DNA from: Bacillota bacterium
GTDB lineage: Bacteria; Bacillota; Clostridia; Lachnospirales; Lachnospiraceae
Direction: 5' to 3'
DNA length: 64,000 nucleotides
Assembly (NCBI GenBank): GCA_023392535.1
Contig: JAEVYY010000015.1
Coordinates: 30,241 to 94,240, forward strand
Each line of letters opens with the position of its first letter. Position 1 is the stretch's first letter. A program made the translations under genes and the position numbers. Shown here piece by piece: positions 1-8,219 of this stretch. The notes below the pieces were generated by a model. That model ran no database searches. It saw nothing but the letters and a program-made list of their open reading frames with translations, and was not told the origin of the DNA.

Positions 1-236
1 TGATCATGCTGACAAGACTGCTTCATACATTTGCGATTCAGACAATTGCATATGCCGGATTTGACGGGTATACAAAATCGGAAACATCCGATTATGTAAA
101 CCCAAATATGGAACATTCTTTCAGCAAAGATAAAGCGATTGAAATTAACCGTGATGTTGAGAAAAGTATTAGCAGGATAGATGGGAAAAAACCATTTGTT
201 TTTGTTACTACTACGAAATATCATATAGCACCATAG
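1..236 (+). CDS. C-terminal end of an aldolase-like protein (partial)
   Basis: The reading frame is open from the left edge of the window, so only the last ~78 residues are seen and the true start lies upstream. The tail contains AYAGFDGYT, which resembles the C-terminal domain of HMGL-like aldolase-domain proteins found in surface-polysaccharide clusters. Those proteins carry a pyruvate-aldolase TIM barrel followed by an extra domain; no catalytic residue is visible here. The gene ends 19 bp before the HAD phosphatase and is probably co-transcribed with it. An aldolase, a phosphatase and a ThDP enzyme in a row suggest a small carbon-branching sugar route. The family call rests on a short tail and is tentative. 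Confidence 0.45.
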   Translation, partial: IMLTRLLHTFAIQTIAYAGFDGYTKSETSDYVNPNMEHSFSKDKAIEINRDVEKSISRIDGKKPFVFVTTTKYHIAP

Positions 237-255
237 TAAGAGGATAAAAAGATAA

Positions 256-906
256 ATGAAAAAGTATAGTACAGTTATATTTGATGTGGATGGTACACTG
301 TTAGATACAAGGGAAGGTATTATGGAGTCGGTGGAATATACAATTGACGTGCATAAACTAAAACCATTAGATGAGTCAACTCTATTATCGTTCATAGGAC
401 CACCCGTACAAGAGTCTTTCCAGAAAGCTTATGGTTTAGAAGGAGAAGTAATACAGGAGCTGACCACAACTTTCCGGAACAGATACAAAGGTGTTGGACT
501 GTTAAAGGCGATACCTTATGATGGGATCTATGAGGTATGTAATAGTTTGAAGACGCAGGGCGTAAAAATAGCAGTTGCAACTTATAAGCGTCAGGATTAT
601 GCAAGAATGGTTCTGAAGCATTTTCGATTTGATGAATATAGTGATGTGATTTATGGAGCGGATCATCAAAATAAGTTAACAAAAACGGATATTATTAAAA
701 AATGTATAGACAATCTTGGAGTAAAGAATTATAAAGAAGTTCTTATGATTGGGGATAGTTCTTATGATGCGATAGGCTCAGAACAGATTGGGATTGATTT
801 TCTTGGCGTAACGTATGGATTTGACTTTCGAACAGAGAAAGATGTGATGCAATATCAAGCGATCGGCAGCGCAGCAGAACCACTTGATATCTTACACTAT
901 ATCTAA
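256..906 (+). CDS. HAD-superfamily phosphatase (phosphoglycolate phosphatase-like)
   Basis: This 216-aa cytoplasmic protein has the HAD motif I FDVDGTLLDT at about residues 9-18, with both catalytic aspartates. It also has a motif III lysine region (KLTKTDII) and the motif IV MIGDSSYDA near residue 165. Length and a helical cap after motif I fit the Gph/PGP-like group, which removes phosphate from small phosphorylated metabolites. The physiological substrate cannot be read from sequence. It lies between the aldolase-like gene and the ThDP enzyme, so dephosphorylation of their shared intermediate is the most likely job. The ATG at 256 follows AAGAGGATAAAAAG, an adequate ribosome site. Confidence 0.85.
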   Translation: MKKYSTVIFDVDGTLLDTREGIMESVEYTIDVHKLKPLDESTLLSFIGPPVQESFQKAYGLEGEVIQELTTTFRNRYKGVGLLKAIPYDGIYEVCNSLKTQGVKIAVATYKRQDYARMVLKHFRFDEYSDVIYGADHQNKLTKTDIIKKCIDNLGVKNYKEVLMIGDSSYDAIGSEQIGIDFLGVTYGFDFRTEKDVMQYQAIGSAAEPLDILHYI

Positions 907-935
907 AAAAGCGGATATAAAGAAAGAGGATACAT

Positions 936-2774
936 ATGAAGATAAAAGTTGCAAACTATATAGCTGAATTTTTAATAGAAAAGGGTGTTGCGCATGTATT
1001 TACCATTACCGGTGGAGGAGCCATGCATCTGAATGATGCGCTGGGACATCAGGAGGGATTAACATGCATTTACAATCATCATGAGCAGGCATGTTCCATT
1101 GCAGCGGAAGGCTATGCCAGATTAACTGGAAAAGTCGCCGCTGTCTGTGTCACAAGCGGTCCGGGAGGAACGAATGCGATTACCGGAGTGCTGGGCGGAT
1201 GGCAGGATTCAATTCCCATGTTCGTGCTTTCCGGACAGGTCAAGAGAGAGACGACGACATGGTCGACACCTGTACCGCTAAGGCAGCTCGGTGATCAGGA
1301 ATTTCAGATCGTCGATTCCGTAAAGAATATGACCAAGTATGCAGTTATGATAACCGAGCCTAATGAGATTCGGTATCATCTGGAAAAAGCCTGGTTTTTA
1401 TGCAGGAATGGCAGGAAAGGACCTGTGTGGTTAGATATTCCGCTTGATGTACAGGGTGCGGTGATTGAAACTGCTGATTTGATCGGTTTCCATCCGGAAG
1501 AATTAGAGGCAAAGGAGAATCCGGTCTATGATACTTCTCTTACTCCGCAGATATTACAGAAAATTATAGAAGCAAAAAGACCCGTTATATTTGCAGGAAC
1601 AGGGATACGGCTGGCGGATGCGCACAAAGAATTCCTTGCATGCATTGAATCGTTGCAGATTCCGGTAGTCACGGCATGGAATGCGCATGATGTATTATGG
1701 GATGAACATCCATTGTTTTGTGGAAGACCAGGTACGGTCGGAACAAGAGGCGGTAACTTTGTAGTACAGAATAGCGATCTTCTTCTGGTATTGGGTTCTC
1801 GATTAAATATCCGTCTGATCAGCTACAATTATAAAGAATTTGCGAAAGATGCCTATAAGATTATTGTTGATATAGATGCAAACGAATTGCAGAAACCCAC
1901 GGTGACGCCGGATATGCCGGTTCATGCAGATGTGAAAGATGTCATGCGTGCAATTGCATCAGAAGCTGCGCATAAAGAAGCATCTATAGCAGGAGATCAT
2001 ACTGCGTGGGTAGCGTGGTGCAGAGAAATGAATGAAAAGTATCCTGCTGTATTACCTGAATATTTTGTGAAAGATAAACCATTGAATCCTTATGTATTCT
2101 TACAGAAATTAAGTGAGGCGTTACAGGAGGGGGATAAAATCATAACAGGAAACGGAAGTGCCTGTGTCATGACGTTCCAAGCGGCAAAGATAAAAAAAGA
2201 ACAAAGGCTCTTTACCAATTCAGGATGTGCTGCAATGGGATACGGTTTTCCGGCGGCATTGGGTGCTTGTGTAGCAATGCAGCAGGAAGGTGCTATCCAA
2301 GAAAACAGAATTATCTGCATAGACGGTGATGGCAGTTTTCAGATGAACATGCAGGAATTACAGACTGTAGTCTACCATCGTCTAAATATGAAATTAATAA
2401 TCTTAAATAATAATGGATATCATTCTATCAGACAGACACAGAAAAATCTGTTCGACCCGCCTTTGGTAGGTGTGTGTGAAGGAAATGGATTAAGCTTTCC
2501 GAATATGGAGAAAATTGCATATGCATATGGAATTCCATATGTCAAGGCGGATAGTCTGACGACAGTGGAAGAAAAAATTCATAAATCACTGGAAACAGAA
2601 GGACCTGTCATTTTGGAAGCAATAATTGATCCGGAACAAAATTTTGCACCGAAACTATCTTCCAAGGCAATGCCAGATGGTACTATGGTATCACCACCGT
2701 TGGATGATATGTTTCCATTCTTACCAAAAGAAGAATATGAAGCAGTGAAAATAAGGTGCCAATCCTGTTGTTAG
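936..2774 (+). CDS. ThDP-dependent enzyme, acetolactate synthase-like
   Basis: This 612-aa protein has the three-domain layout of the acetohydroxy-acid synthase / pyruvate oxidase family. The N-terminal ThDP-binding half contains the catalytic glutamate in YNHHEQACSIAAEG (about residues 47-60). The C-terminal half has the Mg-ThDP motif CIDGDGSFQMN ... ILNNNGY. Family members decarboxylate a 2-oxoacid and join the resulting two-carbon unit to an acceptor. A separate regulatory subunit, expected for a biosynthetic AHAS, is not seen nearby. Together with the glycan context this argues for a sugar-modifying role. YerE, a ThDP enzyme that adds a two-carbon branch to a CDP-sugar, is one precedent, but the link is only suggestive. 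The ATG at 936 follows AAAGAGGATACAT. Confidence 0.85.
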   Translation: MKIKVANYIAEFLIEKGVAHVFTITGGGAMHLNDALGHQEGLTCIYNHHEQACSIAAEGYARLTGKVAAVCVTSGPGGTNAITGVLGGWQDSIPMFVLSGQVKRETTTWSTPVPLRQLGDQEFQIVDSVKNMTKYAVMITEPNEIRYHLEKAWFLCRNGRKGPVWLDIPLDVQGAVIETADLIGFHPEELEAKENPVYDTSLTPQILQKIIEAKRPVIFAGTGIRLADAHKEFLACIESLQIPVVTAWNAHDVLWDEHPLFCGRPGTVGTRGGNFVVQNSDLLLVLGSRLNIRLISYNYKEFAKDAYKIIVDIDANELQKPTVTPDMPVHADVKDVMRAIASEAAHKEASIAGDHTAWVAWCREMNEKYPAVLPEYFVKDKPLNPYVFLQKLSEALQEGDKIITGNGSACVMTFQAAKIKKEQRLFTNSGCAAMGYGFPAALGACVAMQQEGAIQENRIICIDGDGSFQMNMQELQTVVYHRLNMKLIILNNNGYHSIRQTQKNLFDPPLVGVCEGNGLSFPNMEKIAYAYGIPYVKADSLTTVEEKIHKSLETEGPVILEAIIDPEQNFAPKLSSKAMPDGTMVSPPLDDMFPFLPKEEYEAVKIRCQSCC

Positions 2775-2788
2775 GGTTGGTACTTTTG

Positions 2789-2817
2789 TTGCTAATAGAG
2801 TGTAAAAGTGCTATAAT
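2789..2817 (+). promoter_or_regulatory. Predicted sigma-A-type promoter ahead of the epimerase gene
   Basis: TTGCTA at 2789-2794 (four of six matches to TTGACA) and a perfect TATAAT at 2812-2817 are separated by 17 bp. The predicted start of transcription is near 2824, about 28 bp before the chosen GTG start of the next gene. This is a pattern match only. Confidence 0.55.
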
Positions 2818-2851
2818 CGTACATATATGCGGTGAATCGAGGAAAATCAAA

Positions 2852-3778
2852 GTGAATCGTGCAATTATTACAGGTACAACAGGTGCTATAGGTATGGCAC
2901 TCATTAGGGAATTGCTGGATAAGGGGTTTGAAGTACAGGTTATTGTGAGACCTGATTCAAATAGATTGGACAGGCTTCCAGTACATGAACGCTTATATGT
3001 ATTGCGATGTCCGCTGGATGCACTGGATACCGTTACAAAGGAAGAAATCGGAAGCTTTGACATCTGTTATCATCTGGCATGGGTCGGAACCATCGGTCCC
3101 CAAAGGGATGACATGTCTTTACAGCTTAAGAATGTACAGTATACGCTAGACGCCGTTTATATGGCACACAGACTGAATTGCAAGGTGTTTGTAGGTGCAG
3201 GTTCTCAGGCAGAATATGGCATTGTAGAGGGTAAACTTAGCTCAAAGACCCCAGTTAATCCGGAGATGGGTTATGGGATTGCCAAATTATGCGCAGGGCA
3301 GATGAGCAGATTGGAATGCAGAAGACTTGGCCTCCGCCATGAATGGACTAGAATATTAAGTATCTATGGTCCTTATGATGGAGAGTCGACTATGATTATT
3401 TCAGGGATTCGCCAGATGTTGCGAGGTCAGAGACCATCCTTTTCCAAAGGAGAACAGCAGTGGGATTATCTTTACAGTCAGGATGCGGCTCGCGCGCTAT
3501 ACCTGATAGCATTAAAAGGGAAAGACGGGGCGGTCTATCCATTAGGGAGTGGAGAGGCATATCCGTTATATGAGTATATAGAAACAATGAGAGTAAGTAT
3601 TGATAAGAAATTAGAAGTAGGAATTGGGGAGTTTCCATACGGAGAGAGACAAGTTATGTATCTATGTGCAGATATTAAAGAGCTGACAGAAGATACCGGA
3701 TTTGTACCTTTCGTATCATTCAAAGAGGGGATACAAAATACAATCGATTGGTGCAAGAAGACGGAAGATACCAAATAA
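2852..3778 (+). CDS. NAD-dependent sugar epimerase/dehydratase (SDR)
   Basis: The 308-aa protein begins with the Rossmann motif AIITGTTGAIG (GxxGxxG) within its first 15 residues and has a YGIAK motif near residue 140, the YxxxK catalytic pair of extended SDRs. It probably oxidises or epimerises a nucleotide-linked sugar in the cytoplasm; the exact substrate is unknown. The frame is open back to an ATG at 2756, but that start would overlap the ThDP gene and encode a leucine-rich stretch unlike the family. The GTG at 2852 has GAGG at the right distance and starts directly at the Rossmann strand, so I chose it. The gene also appears to have its own promoter (TATAAT at 2812). Confidence 0.82.
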   Translation: MNRAIITGTTGAIGMALIRELLDKGFEVQVIVRPDSNRLDRLPVHERLYVLRCPLDALDTVTKEEIGSFDICYHLAWVGTIGPQRDDMSLQLKNVQYTLDAVYMAHRLNCKVFVGAGSQAEYGIVEGKLSSKTPVNPEMGYGIAKLCAGQMSRLECRRLGLRHEWTRILSIYGPYDGESTMIISGIRQMLRGQRPSFSKGEQQWDYLYSQDAARALYLIALKGKDGAVYPLGSGEAYPLYEYIETMRVSIDKKLEVGIGEFPYGERQVMYLCADIKELTEDTGFVPFVSFKEGIQNTIDWCKKTEDTK

Positions 3779-3799
3779 TCAGGAAGAAGTGGTGCTTAG

Positions 3800-4738
3800 A
3801 TGAAGAAGATTAGTATCTTGATTCCATGTTACAATGAAGTGGAAAATGTAGGCTTAATGAGTGAGACCGTAATTAATGTGTTAAATGAAGCTTTGCCAAA
3901 GTATGACTATGAATTGCTATTTATTGATAATTGTTCGCAGGATGGAACAAGGGAAGAATTAGAGAGAATTTGTAGTAGAAATAAGAAGATTAAGGCAATC
4001 TTTAATGTGACAAATTTTGGACAATTTAATTCTCCGTTCTATGGCATGTGCCAGACGACAGGAGACTGTACGATATCCATGTGCTGTGATTTCCAGGATC
4101 CGGTAGAGATGATCCCGAAATTTGTGTCAGAATGGGAAAAAGGATATAAGATCGTCAGTGGAATAAAAACGGCAAGTAAGGAAAATGGATTTATCTATTT
4201 TCTACGAACGATGTATTATAAGGTAATTAAGAACATGTCTTCCGTAGAGATGATAGAGCATTTTACGGGATTTGGTCTTTATGATAAGACTTTTATTGAA
4301 CTGATCAGGGAATTGGATGATCCGATTCCATTCTTAAGAGGTATTGTTGCAGAGTATGGATTTAAGAGAAAAGATCTCGAATATGAGCAGGCAAAACGAA
4401 GGGCAGGAAAAACAAAAAATAACATTTATACGTTATATGATGCCGCTATGTTGAGCATTACATCATACACAAAAGTAGGATTACGTTTGGCTACCATTTT
4501 AGGCTTTGTAAGTTCAGGAATCAGTTTGCTTATTGGTATGATTTATTTAATTTTTAAATTAATTCATTGGGAAGATTTTCAAGCTGGATATGCGCCTATG
4601 GTCATTGGTATCTTTGTAATAGGTTCCTTGCAACTCTTTTTTATTGGATTATTAGGTGAATATATCCTGAATATTAATACGAGAGTTATTAACAGACCCC
4701 TTGTTGTAGAAGAGAAAAGGATTAATTTTGATGAGTAA
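3800..4738 (+). CDS. GT2 glycosyltransferase, GtrB/DPM1-like, membrane-anchored
   Basis: The 312-aa protein has an N-terminal GT-A domain starting ISILIPCYNE, with the polyprenyl-phosphate transferase pattern CCDFQDP (DXD-like) near residue 95. Two hydrophobic helices lie at about residues 230-255 and 268-293. This is the architecture of GtrB, ArnC and DPM1-type enzymes, which move a sugar from a nucleotide donor to polyprenyl phosphate. The product would be flipped and used by GT-C transferases on the outer face. Several GT-C-like membrane proteins occur later in the window (16894, 27114, 40335, 51523), so this gene plausibly supplies one or more of them. ATG 3800 is preceded by GGAAGAAG. 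Confidence 0.85.
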   Translation: MKKISILIPCYNEVENVGLMSETVINVLNEALPKYDYELLFIDNCSQDGTREELERICSRNKKIKAIFNVTNFGQFNSPFYGMCQTTGDCTISMCCDFQDPVEMIPKFVSEWEKGYKIVSGIKTASKENGFIYFLRTMYYKVIKNMSSVEMIEHFTGFGLYDKTFIELIRELDDPIPFLRGIVAEYGFKRKDLEYEQAKRRAGKTKNNIYTLYDAAMLSITSYTKVGLRLATILGFVSSGISLLIGMIYLIFKLIHWEDFQAGYAPMVIGIFVIGSLQLFFIGLLGEYILNINTRVINRPLVVEEKRINFDE

Positions 4739-5777
4739 AAAACCTTTTATTAGCATTGCAATTGCATCTTATAATTATGGAAAATATCTACAACGCGGAT
4801 TTGAAGCAATTAAAAGGCAAACATTTAAGGATATTGAGATCGTATATTTGGATGATGCTTCTTTGGATAATTCGGCAGAGATAATTATAGATATCATAGA
4901 GAGCAATCCGGAGATGGATATTAAGCTTATTCAAAATAAAGCCAATTGTGGGTTGCTTTATACAAAAACGCGCTTAATTCAAGAGTGCAGGGGAATGTAT
5001 ATCATGATATGTGATGCAGATGACTGGATGGCAGATAATTGCCTTTCTAAATTATCACAAAAGGCAAAGGCGGAAGAAGCAGATAGAATTGTTTCAGAAG
5101 TTTACGACATTAACGATATGGGAAAAATCATACAAATACAAGATTTGCCCATGAATCCATCAAAATGGTTATGGAATATTCATCATGGGTGTTTATATAA
5201 AAGATCTATTTTAGTTGATAACGATATCCGCATTATTTACGAACCGGATGACGTCTATATGATAACAAAGTTTAATCAATATGTGAAGAAAACAACTTGG
5301 ATACATGAGCCACTGTATTTTTGGTATGTGCACGAAGATTCAGAGGGAAGACGTAAAACGGAAGGGAACTCTTATGAAAAGGTAGAAGAAGATTTTACAA
5401 TAGTAATTCAGTATATAGATGAGACAATCCGCTATGTTACACAAGAGGAAAAAAAAGAACCAAATTTACAAACGGAAGATGCATTATTACTGGAACTATT
5501 GCTCATGAAAGTATATTATTTACAATTATTACATGTAGCAAGACATTTTAGTATAAGGGAGAAGTTGAAATGTCAAGATGGGCTTAGTAAGCTTATGAGA
5601 AAATCTCATCCGCTATATTTACAAAATAGATACTTAAAAAATAGCATAGATTCACCTATGAGAGGTTATGCAACAAAGATTATTAAATTTTGTGCTAGGC
5701 TTGAAAGAATGCATCTTATGAAATTGGGATTAATAGGATATCACTTCCTAAGCAAAATAGTTTATTTTGATCAATGA
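4731..5777 (+). CDS. GT2 family glycosyltransferase
   Basis: The 348-aa protein starts with a GT-A fold signature (FISIAIASYNYGKYL) and has the metal-binding ICDADDWM motif near residues 95-102. It has no clear membrane helix and should act at the cytoplasmic face on a lipid-linked acceptor. The ATG at 4731 overlaps the preceding gene by 8 bp, indicating translational coupling. A TTG three bases upstream is in frame, but the ATG is the better start. Donor and linkage cannot be predicted. Confidence 0.85.
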   Translation: MSKKPFISIAIASYNYGKYLQRGFEAIKRQTFKDIEIVYLDDASLDNSAEIIIDIIESNPEMDIKLIQNKANCGLLYTKTRLIQECRGMYIMICDADDWMADNCLSKLSQKAKAEEADRIVSEVYDINDMGKIIQIQDLPMNPSKWLWNIHHGCLYKRSILVDNDIRIIYEPDDVYMITKFNQYVKKTTWIHEPLYFWYVHEDSEGRRKTEGNSYEKVEEDFTIVIQYIDETIRYVTQEEKKEPNLQTEDALLLELLLMKVYYLQLLHVARHFSIREKLKCQDGLSKLMRKSHPLYLQNRYLKNSIDSPMRGYATKIIKFCARLERMHLMKLGLIGYHFLSKIVYFDQ

Positions 5778-5789
5778 TTAGAGGGTTAA

Positions 5790-6653
5790 ATGGATTTATT
5801 AGAAAAAATAATTGCTGGTATTGTACTATACAATCCAGATATGATACGATTGAAGGAAAATTTAGATGCAATATCAACGCAGGCAGATGAAATTGTATGT
5901 ATCGATAATGCTTCGCTGAATATAAAAGATATCGAAGAACTCGTTATCCATTTCCCTAAAATTAAGCTTATTAAAAATGCGAATAATATGGGAATCGCTA
6001 CTGCTTTAAACCAAATTATTACTTACGCAGATGAACAGAATTATAAATGGGTTCTTACTTTGGATCAAGACTCAATCGTGGATGATAATTTAATAACGGT
6101 TTATAAATTATATTTAGACCAGGAAAATATGGCAATGCTAACTTGCCTGATTCAAGAAAGAACAATAGATAGTAAAGAATATAATCAAAAAAAAGATATT
6201 GTGGAGGTAAATAAATGCATTACATCTGGATGTTTAACCAATGTAAAAGCATGTATTCAAACTGGTTATTTTAAGGATTCTCTTTTTATTGATTATGTCG
6301 ATTTTGATATGTGCATCAGGTTGATACAAAAAGGGTGGAAGATATATTGTGTAAATTATGTTGGCTTATTGCATCAGACAGGACAAGCACAACGTGTGAA
6401 AATATTTGGAAGGGATTTATATTTAAAGGGGCATCCGGTAGAAATATACCATGAATCTCCTATACGAATTTATTATTTCTTTAGAAATGTTGTTTATTTT
6501 TGGCGTAGATATGGTTTAAAAGGAAGGGATTATACTTCAGTTATGCATATTTTATGGAGAGCACTCTTGGTAATATGGTATGAGCATCCGAAAAGAATCA
6601 AGGTGATTCAAATTATTAAAGGTATAAGGGATGGGTGGAGAATGAAAATTTAA
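5790..6653 (+). CDS. GT2 glycosyltransferase, rhamnosyltransferase-like
   Basis: The 287-aa protein opens with IIAGIVLYNPDMIRL and has DEIVCIDNAS and a LTLDQDS motif near residue 90. These are the hallmarks of the RfbF/RfbN-type rhamnosyltransferase subfamily, in which the metal-binding motif reads DQDS. The family transfers rhamnose or a related deoxysugar to O-antigen or capsule intermediates. Donor specificity is inferred from family resemblance only, and no dTDP-rhamnose genes are present in this window. The gene follows its neighbour by 12 bp. Confidence 0.78.
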   Translation: MDLLEKIIAGIVLYNPDMIRLKENLDAISTQADEIVCIDNASLNIKDIEELVIHFPKIKLIKNANNMGIATALNQIITYADEQNYKWVLTLDQDSIVDDNLITVYKLYLDQENMAMLTCLIQERTIDSKEYNQKKDIVEVNKCITSGCLTNVKACIQTGYFKDSLFIDYVDFDMCIRLIQKGWKIYCVNYVGLLHQTGQAQRVKIFGRDLYLKGHPVEIYHESPIRIYYFFRNVVYFWRRYGLKGRDYTSVMHILWRALLVIWYEHPKRIKVIQIIKGIRDGWRMKI

Positions 6654-6692
6654 TAATTTTACAATTACAGAAATAGGAAAGGAACGTAGTTG

Positions 6693-7901
6693 ATGAAAAT
6701 AGTTCATATATCTACCACTGATTACGGTGGAGCGTTTCGGGCAACCGAAAGAATCCATAAAAGTATGTTGGAAATGGGAGTTAGCTCTGAAATCTTGGTA
6801 AGAACAAAGACCAAAAAAGATACCGTAGCAGAAACAGTATTGGATAACAATATCAATAAAATATCATCTAAAATTAAAAATTTATTAAACTTATTACTAT
6901 CTCAAAGCACCCTGGTCATAAGTGATTATTTTGGAACGGATATATCTGATAATGAACATATTAAAAGTGCAGACATAATTATTTTACATGCTGTAAACGC
7001 ATTTATTTCTTACAGAGGATTTGAAAAATTATGCAAGCTGGAAAAACCGATTTTGTGGGTGGTTCACGATATGTCATTATTTACCGGAGGATGTCATTAT
7101 GATATGTATTGTGATAAGTATCAGGATCAATGTGGTAACTGTCCCCTGATAAATAGTAATAGAAAAAAAGATATCACATATTATAATTTAAGGCGAAAAA
7201 AACGGATGACTAAATATAGTAAATTCAGGATAATTGGACCAAGCAAATGGATATCTGAATGTGCAAGAAAAAGTAGTGTATTATGTAATGTTGATGTAAT
7301 AACAATTCCTAATCCAATTGATATTAATTTGTTTAAACCAATGAAAAATGATGTGTTAGGTAAGTTTAAAATTGAAACGAATAAAAAAAATATATTATTT
7401 GGTGCTACAAAGTCAACTGATAACCCTATAAAAGGAATTAAATATCTACAAGAAGCACTACGAGGAATGGATAGGAATAAGTACCGATTATTGATATTTG
7501 GGAATAATGGTGATGATAATAAAGAGTATTCAGGAATGGAAACCCTGTATTTTGGGACAATTAATGATGATGGAGAACTTGCCCGAATATATAACGCTGC
7601 AGATGTATTTGTTGCACCGTCAGAACAGGATAACTATCCAGGAACAGTTTTGGAAGCAGCAGCGTGTGGAACACCATCCGTAGCATTTAGAATTGGTGGT
7701 ATGCCAGATATCATTCAACATAAAGAGAGTGGTTATTTGGCAGAATATAAAAATATCAATGATTTAACAATGGGAATTGAATATTGCGCAAAACATACTC
7801 GGAATCTGGGAGATAAAGCTAGATTATTAACGCAGAGAAGAAATGAATATAAAATAGTGGCTTCACAGTATATTGAAGTGGCAAACAGCATGATAAATTA
7901 A
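6693..7901 (+). CDS. GT4 family glycosyltransferase
   Basis: This 402-aa GT-B protein begins MKIVHISTTDYGGAFRATER, a typical N-terminal motif with a glycine loop. Its C-terminal half has an EQDNYPGTVLEAAACG stretch near residues 311-326, the family's EX7E region. The fold and motif indicate a retaining nucleotide-sugar transferase acting in the cytoplasm. Cysteines near residues 130-155 (GGCHYDMYC, CGNCPL) may form a small structural site also seen in some WcaC-like transferases. ATG 6693 follows AGGAAAGG; a TTG directly upstream is less likely. Confidence 0.85.
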   Translation: MKIVHISTTDYGGAFRATERIHKSMLEMGVSSEILVRTKTKKDTVAETVLDNNINKISSKIKNLLNLLLSQSTLVISDYFGTDISDNEHIKSADIIILHAVNAFISYRGFEKLCKLEKPILWVVHDMSLFTGGCHYDMYCDKYQDQCGNCPLINSNRKKDITYYNLRRKKRMTKYSKFRIIGPSKWISECARKSSVLCNVDVITIPNPIDINLFKPMKNDVLGKFKIETNKKNILFGATKSTDNPIKGIKYLQEALRGMDRNKYRLLIFGNNGDDNKEYSGMETLYFGTINDDGELARIYNAADVFVAPSEQDNYPGTVLEAAACGTPSVAFRIGGMPDIIQHKESGYLAEYKNINDLTMGIEYCAKHTRNLGDKARLLTQRRNEYKIVASQYIEVANSMIN

Positions 7902-7919
7902 AATATTGAAAGGATTAGT

Positions 7920-7955
7920 ATGAAATTATATACTGGTATAAGTTATGGAACATAA
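7920..7955 (+). other. Eleven-codon ORF with a good ribosome site
   Basis: An ATG at 7920 is preceded by GAAAGGATTAGT, the best ribosome site in this gap, and opens an 11-codon frame (MKLYTGISYGT) that stops at 7953. It overlaps the ATG of the next ORF in another frame. It could be a leader peptide that couples translation into the downstream gene, or the original start of that gene separated by a single-base frameshift. The sequence alone cannot decide. Confidence 0.3.
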
Positions 7956-8205
7956 TGAATTAGAGCAAATCTATCCTCAAAACTGTGAGCGTTGCAAACA
8001 ATATAAGAAAGAAATAGAGAGTCTGCAAATAGAATTAATAAAAAAAATTGCGCAGATTGAAAAATTATCATTAGACAACGAACGGCTTACGCACGAAAAG
8101 AGCATTGAGCGGTTTTTTAATAAAGAAGGAATTTTACTTGTATTGAAAGTGATAATACGAAAAATTTTAACGCCTATTAGAAGAATTATATTTTTTTTTA
8201 TATAG
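7945..8205 (+). CDS. Small coiled-coil protein of unknown function
   Basis: This 86-aa protein is not one I recognise. A CxxC pair lies at residues 14 and 17. A heptad-rich charged helix predicted to form a coiled coil follows at about residues 18-58. The tail is amphipathic to hydrophobic and strongly basic (LKVIIRKIL... RRIIFFFI), which could rest on the membrane. It lies between two glycosyltransferases, and coiled-coil adaptors can tether such enzymes to the membrane; that role is a guess. Its own ATG lacks a clear ribosome site, whereas an overlapping 11-codon ORF has one. It may therefore be coupled to that ORF or be a frameshifted piece of a larger gene. Confidence 0.55.
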   Translation: MEHNELEQIYPQNCERCKQYKKEIESLQIELIKKIAQIEKLSLDNERLTHEKSIERFFNKEGILLVLKVIIRKILTPIRRIIFFFI

Positions 8206-8219
8206 GATAGGAGATTAAT

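Noticed and set aside
2756..2851. N-terminal extension of the epimerase with a leucine-rich stretch, as a signal peptide
   Set aside because: It overlaps the preceding gene and contains a promoter-like TATAAT; GTG 2852 has a ribosome site and starts at the Rossmann strand.
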